The notes below the pieces were generated by a model. The model was not told where the DNA came from. It worked only from the letters and a program-made list of their open reading frames with translations, and ran no database searches. Below are positions 54,958 to 64,000 of a stretch of DNA of 64,000 bases, in pieces (position 1 is the stretch's first letter; each line of letters begins with the position of its first letter). Position numbers and translations under genes: made by a program. This DNA is from Drechmeria coniospora (Eukaryota; Ascomycota; Sordariomycetes; Hypocreales; Ophiocordycipitaceae). The DNA is taken from positions 2,380,027 to 2,444,026 of the forward strand of contig NC_054390.1 of assembly GCF_001625195.1 (NCBI RefSeq), written 5' to 3'.

Positions 54958-55669
54958 GCCCACGGTTCCATGCAGGATTCAGGGAGCGAGCGTCACGAGC
55001 AGCTGGTCGCCAGTCGGTCGGTCGGTCTGTCGACGACGGGGGGATGGGGGGGGATGGATAGGGAGGAAAATGGAGCGGGATGGGCAATCGACGAGAGAGC
55101 CGTCTGCTGGAGAGGGGAAGTGAGGAGAAAGGAAAGGGATTCTGGTCGACGGGCGTCAAGTCAGATGTCGTGTCGCATTGCGGTGCACATGCAAAAGCTC
55201 CCAACCCGACTCCGACCCCGACCCATGTTGGGCCCAAATTGCCCAGAGCGAAAAGGGCAGCGAGTGGTACCCCACATGCGGGCGGTATCGGCGTGGCAGC
55301 CGACGGATGTAGATGTAGGTAAGGAGTAGTACGAGGGGGAGCGGGCAAGTGTTAGCGTCAGCTACTAAGCACAGCGCGCCAAGAACTCAAACGTGCTACG
55401 AAAACTGCTGTAGTGGTGCAGCATGCAATGGGCACCAAGCCATGAACTACCTCGGGTGTCGACGCACCTCGTCCGATTCACCCTGGTTGTCGATGGGTGT
55501 ACACCTAGACTTTGGCCATGCAGCTGAGCCAGGCGGTCCCCTTTGCTCCACCATCTGCGGAGTACGGTGCAGTGCCTGCAACTTTGGTGCCCTGTGCTGA
55601 GGAAAGGGGCCTCGAGGCACAATGAACCACCGCCAACTACGATGATTTCCATCTGCGTCAGCAGCTAAT

Positions 55670-57430
55670 AGGGAGTAAGTATAATATAGTGCTGCCAAGG
55701 CACCTGGAGCAGCTACTCCGGTAGTACCTACTTACTTAGGTAATAGGTAGGTAGGTACCTGAGCGACAATTTCTACCAGGGGACCTACAGGTAGGAGGAG
55801 TGCCCTGCTTCCGATGGTACATGAGGTCATCGGTTGACACGTGTACCAAACACTATGGTGAGAACAGAGTACGAGCTCGCAGCTGGATGCCCATACGTTT
55901 GTCAGTACCTGGTAGAAGGTACCTTCCGATGAACGCCGTATTCGTCCATCGTAGTAGGGGGGTGAGCTAGTACACAATACCTAACGCCCAGCACATTATT
56001 CGGTGAGCTAGGAGGATGAAAGTAGCCCACCGCAGACGTGATGGCGGCAGAGTACGAACCTACAGCAAGGATGGAGTGCGGTGTACAAAGTACCTACCTA
56101 GTACTCAGGTACTGCTGTACTTGGGTGGTACGGCGCAGAAGATACTCCCAAGGCAAAGGCACCAACGGCGAAAATCATCCATGGCCCATGGTCATATCAC
56201 CAGCCGTCCTGCTCAACGCTTGCATACTTAAGTACACGCCTGCACCCATGACTCAGAATGGATAGGCAAGCAGCTGTTTCACAAAATTGTGAGCAAGCAC
56301 ATGGGCGGGTAAGCACTACGGAGTGCCAAGGTACGGGCACAATTACCGGAGGTACGTGGGCTTTTGGATTTCGACGCTTCGGGTACTAAAACAAGCCCCG
56401 GCAGGTGAATGAGCTGGTCGTCATCCTCCGGCACACGCATGCATGACCCGTACGTGCGAGCGAGTCCCCCCCGCATAAGTGTACTTACGTGAGGAAGGTT
56501 CCTAGAATCGAGCTGGGCTAAGGGATGATCATTATGACCATTACATCATAGCCAACGAATGGTTGCCCCCGTCTTGACTGGAGTGCCGTTTCCCTCATTC
56601 GAGCTGCGAGACCTCGAACTTGTGACAGAACAAGTACGAGCACACGGAAGTACTGTACTGACTGGCATGCACATCGGAGCTCGGCTAGTACCTACTAAGT
56701 AGTAGGTACTTTGGGTGAGTAAGTACATGTACTGTACGGAGTAGCAAGTAAAACTTGTACTTACTTTAGTACCTAGTACACAACAACTACTTACTGTACT
56801 TACTTGCAAGTATGGAGTACTGTACTTGCACAGTACTATGTACTGTAAGTAAGTAAGTTTGCTTGTACCCTAGTATTATGCTGCACCCTACTACGGAGTA
56901 TGAGTAGGAAGTACCGACGATTGCTCCGTACGGAGTACTTACGTACCATATTCTTGCAGCTCTAATTACCTTGTACTGTACGGAATACGGAGGACTTGGT
57001 GCACCAACGTCATGTACAAGTACTTGTAGTGGCGGACAAGGCGGGGCAGGAATTCGTAGCGTCGGTGGCAAACGGAAGTGCTTGCGTGGTTGTAGTTCGC
57101 AGTACCTAGGAGGTATTGCTTGCTAATGCAGTACGCCCATCTTCTCGATGACGGTCCATGATGGGCAGTCGAGCGCTAACAGGCAGAACCCCTCCTGTAG
57201 ACAAATCGCAGAGCGCTTCCACTCGCCGCGCCGCCACACAGCCTACTGTACTTGCAAGTAATACTTACTGCTCGATGTGTAGGTACTTACGGAGTAGGTG
57301 TACAAGTAAGCACTTCGTTATTAGCAGCATGTTAGATTTTCCAAGAAGTGGGTAATCGTCAACTATTTGCCAAGTCCCCAGCAATGTGGTACGGTACGTA
57401 CATGCAGTACTTAAAAGTATGTACATATTG
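55670..57430. repeat. GTAC / TACGGAGTAC repeat cluster
   Basis: A looser cluster at its left end (GGTACCTAC and TAGGTAGG words at 55720-55800) and denser at 56640-57010. TACGGAGTAC starts at 56929, overlapping palindrome CTCCGTACGGAG (56924-56935), with TACGGAGTAG at 56735 and 57288. Confidence 0.65.
56687..56710. repeat. perfect 10-bp inverted repeat, 4-nt spacer
   Basis: AGTACCTACT (56687-56696), spacer AAGT, exact complement AGTAGGTACT (56701-56710), within the GTAC cluster. Confidence 0.8.
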
Positions 57431-58187
57431 TACAAGCAGCCAGCGAGCCAACGCCCGCTCATCTTTGCTGCCTTTTCTCTGTGGCTTTTCTCTGCGATCG
57501 CGGCACGTATTACTTGCTCGGTTCTCCGTACCCCGTCTGCCCGTACCCGTTACTCGCACCCGGCCTGTCGAGCCCGCCGACTGCAGATCTCTCCTTCTCC
57601 CCTTCCGTACCTGCGCAACCTACCTGCGTGTGGTCTTGCCAACTACTACCTGGTACCTGCACCTCCCCCTATACCTACCTCCTACTTGCTGCCTGCCTGC
57701 TCTGTTCGTTACCTTGGTACCTTGGTGCTAACCTTGTCCGCTGCCTAGTGCTGAGTACAGTACTAGCACGGTACTCCACGGAGCACGCCGCGACGGGCTT
57801 CGGCACCAGCGCTCCCCATTCTTCCCTTCTCTTCACCTCTCGTCTCGCCTCGACTCTTCGCCATCCGCTTCGTCCCCGTTCAGGCAAGAAGACGAGTGGG
57901 AAAATCCCCCAAGGTCGCTGGCTGGCTTGGCTTGATTTTCCCCAGTCGCTACTGCTGCGCCCGCGGCCTTCGTTTCAGTAGAAGCCCGGGCCGTGGCCAC
58001 CTAGCTTGACGTCGACGACGCTCGTTGCGCCCGCCCAATTCACTGCCCGGCGGCAGCTGCTACCCCCAACGTCCCGTGGCCTCGTCGGCAGCGACTCCGG
58101 CCTCGTCACCAGCAATTCCCTCCCGCCGGCGACCCTGAGGCCCCCTCCCGCCTCCGCGCGCGCCCCTGTAACCTGCATCCGCCCGCC

Positions 58188-61100
58188 ATGGTGAGCTCCC
58201 CCTCCCCCGCCTGGCCCTTTCCCAAGCTCTCTCCCGGCAGACGTCCACCGGCCTCTGCACGCGCTGCACCCTGGCTTGCACCCATCGACTCTTTCGCTTT
58301 CTATGCACTCATCGTTCGCATGCCTGCCGAGCTCTTGATGGCTTGACACTCGAGCCTCCTCCCTCACTCCCTTCCTTCTTGCCGTCTCCTTGGTCCATTC
58401 ATTGCCGCCTGCCCTGTCCTTCACAGCCCACGACCTGTTCGGCAGTCTGCCCCTCCGGTTTCGAAAACGAGCTCCCATCGCCACATCATCCGCTCATCAT
58501 CCATCTCCCGTTCGTCCGTGCCTTGGCCGTAACAGCTTCTTGAAAGTACCATCACCATTCATCCCTGCATCTCTTTCTTCCGAGACTGCATCCTGCCATC
58601 CTGCGCTTCTCCTTTGCATCTCGTCTCGGCCTGCTCGTGCCCGAGGCCAGATGTGTCTTCGTCACGCAATGGGGCGATGCCATGACCGTCTGCCGCACCG
58701 GAACAATGCTGACCGTGTATCCCGCCACCAGAGCTTTAACATCGACTCCCCGAACGACATGGTCATCGATAACGACGAGTACGGTGCCGTCGCTGACGCC
58801 TTCGAGAAGGAGCCCGTTGCCATCATCCACCCCGACGACAATGGCGAGACCGACCGGCAACTTCAAGACCTGCCAATGGCTAACGATCGTGCGTCAAATC
58901 CTCCACGACCCACCGTGATGTCGACTGCGCTGATGTGCGAGCCGCAGACGAGACAATGAAGGACCTGGTGCTTCCGCCGTTGATAGACGAGCCCAGGATC
59001 CTCCAAGACTTCGAGCACACTTGGACCGTCGAGAACTGGCGTAGCCTGGGCAAGCGGGAGCACGGTCCCGTCTTCGAGGCCGGCGGCTATCCATGGTGCG
59101 CTTTCACCACCACCGATTCCCCCCCCCCCTCCCCCACACTACCGTGACCTGCCGCTGACCCTGCCCTGCTCCCAGGCGCATCCTTCTTTTCCCCCACGGC
59201 AACAACACGGATCAGTGCTCCGTCTACTTGGAGCACGGCTTCGATGCCAACGCCGTTCCCGACAACTGGAGTTGCTGCTTGCAGTTTGCCCTCGTGCTCT
59301 GGAACCCCAACGATCCGACCCTCTTCACCCACCACGCAGCCCATCACCGCTTCACGAAGGAGGAGGGGGACTGGGGCTTCACACGCTTCGTCGAGCACCG
59401 GAGAATGTTCAACGTCACTTGGGAGCATGGCAGTCGCCCGCTTTGCGAAAACGACACGGCCAACATCACGGCCTATCTGCGCTTCGTCGAGGATGAGACG
59501 GGCGTTTTGTGGCACAACTTTGTCAACTACGACTCCAAAAAGGAGACGGGATACGTTGGCCTAAAGAACCAGGGCGCCACCTGCTACCTGAACTCTCTCC
59601 TCCAATCATTGTACTTCACAAACGCGTTTCGAAAGGTGCGTTTGCCACCTTGCTGCCGGCCGTCGCTGGTTGGCTGACTGACTGACTGACTGCCTGTCGG
59701 CCTGCCCGCCGTGCTTTTCGGCCGCTAACCTTCGCGCAGGCCGTGTACGAAATTCCGACGGAGAATGAAGATGACATGATGAACTCGGCTTATACCCTTC
59801 AGCGACTTTTCTACCAGCTGCAGACGTCGGAGCAAGCCGTCGGCACCAACGAGTTGACAAAGTCCTTCGGCTGGGAGACCCGGCACATTTTTGAGCAGCA
59901 GGACGTCCAGGAGCTCTCGCGCAAGCTGATGGAGCGAATGGAAGAAAAGATGAAGGGCACAAAGGCGGAGAACAGCCTCTCCAAAATGTTCAGCGGCAAG
60001 ATCAAGACGTACATCTCCTGTATCAACGTGGATTACGAGTCGAGCCGCGTCGAGGACTTTTGGGACATTCAGCTCAACGTGAGCGGCAATGCAGATCTCG
60101 CCGCCGCCTTCCGGGACTATATCCAAGTGGAGAAGATGGACGGCGAGAACCAGTACTTCGCCGGCGACCAGTTTAAGCTGCAGGACGCCAACAAGGGCGT
60201 CATCTTCACCAGCTTCCCCGACGTTCTCCACCTCCAGCTCAAGCGCTTCGAGTACGACATCCAGAGGGACATGATGATGAAGATCAACGACAGATACGAG
60301 TTCCCCGACACGTTCGACGCCGCCCCCTACCTCACGGATGATGCCGACCGGTCGGAGCCGTGGGTCTACCAACTTCACGGCGTCCTCGTCCACAGCGGCG
60401 ACCTCAACGCCGGCCACTACTACGCGTTTATCAAGCCGGAGAAGGATGGCTGGTTTTACAAGTACGACGATGATAAGGTCACCCGGGCCACCATGAGAGA
60501 GGTCATGGAGGAAAACTTTGGAGGCGAATACCGCCCCGCAAACGGCTTCCCTCGCGCGCCTCTGCAGAAGAAGGCGCCCATCATGCGCCAAAACAGCGCG
60601 TACATGTTGGTGTACATCCGGCAAACGAGGATCGACAGTATCCTCTATCAGGTCACCCAGGAGGATATTCCACGGCATCTGCGTGAGTGCTCCCCACGGA
60701 TGTGCCGGTCCGGAACCACGATGCTAACGCGCGAGAAGACGAGCGGTTCGACGAGGAGAATGCGCTCAGGGAGGCGCGACGACGCGAGCAACGAGAGGCC
60801 CATCTGTACATGATAGCAAAGGTCATCACGGACGACACGTTCCGACGGTACGGCGGCACCGATCTCTGCGCGTTCGACGCCGATGCCGACGCCGACGACG
60901 CCGCGCCAAAGTCCTACCGGATCCTTCGAACCATGAGTATGGAGGAGTTCGCTGTCCAGGTTGCCCAAGATATGGGTCAGGACCCTGCCAAGGTGCGGCT
61001 GTGGCTCATGGTCAACAGACAAAACAAGACGATTCGTCCCGACCAGCCGATCATGGATTTGCGGCCAACGGTGGAGGAGATCTACAACCGCGCGGCCGCA

Positions 61101-62790
61101 CATCGCGACACGAGCCTGCGACTGTGGGCCGAAGTCGCCGATGAAGTTGGTCCGGATGGCGAGCCCATCTGGCCGTCGTATCAGAGTCAGGCGAACGGCG
61201 TCATTGTCAAAAACGACACGATCCTCCTCCTCCTCAAATACTTTGACCGCGAGGAGCAAACGCTGAAAGGCGTCGGCCACGTATATATCGGCAAGGAAAA
61301 GAAGGTCGAGGAGCTCGTCCCTCTGATTCTCCAGCGGATGGGCTGGGCTGGGCTGCAAGCGGACGAAAGACTGCTTCTCTGGGAGGTAAGCGATTCTGCC
61401 GTCCCTGCTTGCCCGACCGGACCGAGACTTACGACGACAGGAAATCAAACCGACGATGATTGAGCCCTTGAAGCCTAAGCAATCTCTCAAGCTCGCCGAG
61501 CTGCAGGACGGGGACATCATTTGCTTCCAAAGAACGGTCGAGAAGGCGGGACAGGCTGAAAAGCCGGTGCAGGAACCGTACGTTTCGATGAGCGTCGGAT
61601 GTCGGGATGCAGCTGTTGCTGACTGCGTTAGAAATCGGACCGCCGAGCACTTCGAGGATGCGAAAGAATACTACGACTTCCTGGAGCACAGGAGGACGGT
61701 TCGGTTCCACCCCCATCCTACCCGGTGCGATCAGGATCAGTACCCCCCGTTTGACCTCGTGCTCAACGCCAAGATCAACTACGACACAATGTCTGAGCGA
61801 ATTGGCAACTACCTTTCCACTCCCCCCACACACATTCGTCTATGGACCGTCAACGGCACCACCAACAACCCCAAGGCACCGGTCCGGCGCAGCACGAACC
61901 CGACTCTGCGACAGATCTTGAACCCGATGGGATCCAACTCGCTCAGCTCGACGCAAAGAAACGACGCCTTCTTCTTCGAAGTATTGGAGATGAGTCTCGC
62001 CGAGCTGGATACCAAGAAGAGCGTCAAGGTTGTTTGGCTGGCAGAGGGAATCACCAAGGAGGTAATAACGTCAACGTTCGCTTCTCGTTCGCCAAAAGAT
62101 TCCCCGGCTGACGAGCGATGAAAAACGCAGGAGCTCTTCGACCTGCTTGTTCCCAAGACTGGGAACCTTGAGCACGTCGTCCAGGCCCTCGTCAAGAAGG
62201 CGCAGATTCCCGACGAAGCCGAGGGTGGGCCGATTCGAATATACGAGGCAAGCACTAACAGGTTTTATCGCGAGCCGCCTCGGGACGGTCCCGTCTTGAA
62301 TCTCAATGACTACACGCAGCTGTACGCCGAACGTATTCCCAAGGACGAACTCGGAGCCGATGACAACAGTTTCGTTCACGTCTTCCACTTCCAGGGCGAG
62401 CTTAACCGGTCGCATGGCATTCCGTTCAAGTTTCTTTTGCAGGAGGTGAGTCGCCAGTCGCCGGTTCTACGTTGCGTTGACTGATACCCGAATAGGGGGA
62501 GAAGTTTGTCGACACCAAGAAGCGTCTCGAGAAGCGCACCGGTCTGAAGGGCAAGAGCTTCGAGAAGATCAAGTTTGCCGTCATCCGACGTTCAAACTAC
62601 TCGAAGCCGCAGTACATCAACGACGGTGAGTACTTCGTTGAGGACTTGGCGGATGAATCCTGGCTAACGGCGAGTTGCAGATGACGAGCTCTGGAACATG
62701 GTTTCCCCTGAGGACGACTTCTTGGGCATGGATCACGTGGATAGAACCCGGACATTGCGGAATGGAGTCGGTGATCTTTTTCTCAAGTGA
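58188..62790 (+). CDS. ubiquitin carboxyl-terminal hydrolase, USP7/Ubp15 type
   Basis: Predicted deubiquitinase of about 1150-1160 residues. Exons: 58188-58190 (ATG only), 58732-58888, 58948-59095, 59176-59635, 59740-60682, 60739-61385 (or from 60736), 61441-61577, 61632-62061, 62131-62445, 62496-62625, 62681-62790. The ATG at 58188 has a good context and splices in phase to SFNIDSPNDMVIDNDEYG; the Met at 58759 is an alternative start. Counting from 58759: MATH domain about 50-190 (HTWTVENWRSLGKREHGPVF), Cys box YVGLKNQGATCYLNS with Cys229, SFGWETRHIFEQQDVQELSR, His box HSGDLNAGHYYAF with His472, and Asp489 in WFYKYDDDKV. The rest (about 570-1145) is the array of ubiquitin-like domains seen in USP7. 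In animals USP7 stabilises many nuclear proteins; targets here are unknown. Confidence 0.92.
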
Positions 62791-63479
62791 CGAGTCGTGG
62801 ATTCCCGAAAGTTACGATGACGAGAAGTGGGATTCTGTGAGCGATGCGACGTCTGGACATGAATGTGAATGTCTTTGCATGGTGCATTATAGCGGCACGG
62901 GGGCCCACGCGCTTCTTGTGGCAGTGTCGATTACCGGTAGATTCTGGTTGGTTATGGCCATTCTGTCTGGGATACAGCAAGGGGTGCATTGATCTCGGTG
63001 CGGGTTGGGAGGGGGGCATGTTGGACAAGGGATGACGGAGTGGGTGTACATGGTACATTCCTTCGTTGGCATTCATTCTCTGACAAGAGCAAACGCGCTG
63101 CAGCAGGTCGAGCCACTCATGGATGATTAGGCAGCATAATAGTAGCAAAGGGCAGATATGCTCGAACGAGGTAATCACATGTCTGGCAACGGATATGTTG
63201 GGAGTATTGTTGTTCATTGCGTGACGTTTCGTATCGCATGGCCTGCCAACCACTCGACGGAGACGGCACGGACGGGGGAGGAATACAGAACAAGCAACAA
63301 TGATTACTCTAGCAATCTTACACGCTTCTAGAGTGGGCGACAGGCTGGCTATGAGAGTTTGCTGACGTTGCATTCCGTTGATCCAATGGCATAGGCAAAT
63401 GTTCAGAACGTATGAGCGGCTGGCGTGCAGGCAAAGGAGCGGCAGGGGCACCGACGCCCTCTGCTTCGTCACCCACTCG
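62791..63479. other. convergent 3' intergenic region
   Basis: 689 bp between the stop codons of the deubiquitinase (+) and the asparaginase-like gene (-). Frames here have no recognisable product. Confidence 0.55.
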
Positions 63480-64000
63480 TCACTGCTCTCGCTCATTCGT
63501 AGCGTCACGCGCGTGCTTGGCGAGAGGCCCACGCTCAATCTCCTCGACGGATAGGTGAGCGCCGGCGAGCCTCAGGAGCTGGGCACAGTCTTCCTTGCCG
63601 GAGAGAATGGCGAGAAAGAGAGGCGAGTTGTCGGCACGGTTCCGCTCATGGACGCTGGCGCCGCGGCGTAGAAGCTCAAGCATGATCTCGGTATTTCCGG
63701 ACACGGCGGCGAGGTGCACGGCCGTGTTGGCGGCGTAGTCGGCTGTCTGGAGCAGCTGGCTGCCCTCGCCCTCGAGAAGTTGCTTCACGACGCCGACCTC
63801 TTCGTTCTGGATGGCGTAGCCGAGGGCGGCAAAGGCGGATTCCTGAGGGGTAAGACGCGAGGCGGCCGGATCGAGGGGTGCGGACGGGTGCGAGAAGGTC
63901 GGGTGCGCAATCTCGGTCATCTCGCCACGCAGAGAGCGGGCGAACTGTTCGGCGACTTCCTTGCTCGAGAGGCCCGGCAAGGCGAGCAGGTACGAGAGCT
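63480..64000 (-). CDS. C-terminal part of asparaginase / 60 kDa lysophospholipase with ankyrin tail (partial)
   Basis: Only the last 173 or so codons are in the window; the 5' part lies beyond 64000. The visible start LSYLLALPGLSSKEVAEQF then LRGEMTE matches the end of the type I asparaginase domain in ankyrin-tailed L-asparaginase/lysophospholipase proteins, where a similar (L/V)xxDLRGEMT segment closes the catalytic fold. Ankyrin-type repeats follow: AALGYAIQNEEVGVVKQLLE, NTAVHLAAVSGNTEIMLELL and NSPLFLAILSGKEDCAQLL. The stop is at 63480. The catalytic threonines are outside the window, so activity cannot be judged. Likely cytosolic. Confidence 0.82.
   Translation of the reverse strand, partial: LSYLLALPGLSSKEVAEQFARSLRGEMTEIAHPTFSHPSAPLDPAASRLTPQESAFAALGYAIQNEEVGVVKQLLEGEGSQLLQTADYAANTAVHLAAVSGNTEIMLELLRRGASVHERNRADNSPLFLAILSGKEDCAQLLRLAGAHLSVEEIERGPLAKHARDATNEREQ

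Larger units (their letters stand above)
54958..58187. other. 3.2 kb intergenic region, repeat-rich
   Basis: No supported gene. 54958-55660 is CT/GA-rich DNA of the kinase promoter. 55670-57430 carries the GTAC dialect. 57460-58187 is CT-rich and probably promoter and 5' UTR of the deubiquitinase gene. Confidence 0.55.

Overview
The window is nuclear DNA of a filamentous ascomycete, most likely a Sordariomycete and possibly of the order Hypocreales. This rests on short GT-AG introns with CTAAC/CTGAC branch points, GC-rich exons, fungal-type proteins (Zn2Cys6 regulator, Kre2-type mannosyltransferase, LCCL membrane protein, questin-oxidase-like protein, Cdc12-type septin) and intergenic DNA full of a GTAC / TACGGAGTAC sequence dialect. 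I cannot name the species.

Layout. Bases 1-18875 hold no gene I can recognise; they carry clusters of the GTAC-rich dialect, homopolymer runs and small inverted repeats. From 18876 to the end, 16 protein genes are supported, the last one partial: Zn2Cys6 regulator (+), MORG1/WDR83-like WD40 protein (+), Kre2/Mnt1 mannosyltransferase (-), GCP5-like gamma-tubulin complex component (+), a hydrolase-fold protein lacking its nucleophile (-), LCCL membrane protein (-), queuine tRNA-ribosyltransferase subunit 2 (+), secreted alkaline phosphatase (+), CutC (-), SET/Vps75-type NAP histone chaperone (+), questin-oxidase-like DUF4243 protein (+), Pwp2/Utp1 (-), Cdc12-type septin (+), mitochondrial PDK/BCKDK-type kinase (-), USP7/Ubp15-type deubiquitinase (+), and the C-terminal end of an ankyrin-tailed asparaginase / 60 kDa lysophospholipase (-).

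The set is mostly housekeeping: septation and microtubule nucleation (septin, GCP5), ribosome biogenesis and tRNA modification (Pwp2, QTRT2), chromatin (NAP), mitochondrial carbon control (PDK), secretion and the cell surface (Kre2, phosphatase, LCCL) and ubiquitin removal (USP7). There is no operon-like logic and no biosynthetic cluster around the questin-oxidase-like gene. Exon structures were deduced by eye from splice signals, reading phase and family conservation.

The least explained signal is the intergenic dialect: many copies of TACGGAGTAC or its complement TACTCCGTAC, some in exact 7-bp or 13-bp tandem or fused into 16-bp palindromes. They lie between genes, and I saw none in the exons called. 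Other points of note are a pseudo-hydrolase lacking catalytic Ser and His, a bacterial-type D-K-Q-x-H metal site in the alkaline phosphatase, and sense-strand poly(C) runs in introns of four genes. No tRNA, rRNA or CRISPR was found, and no intact transposon.
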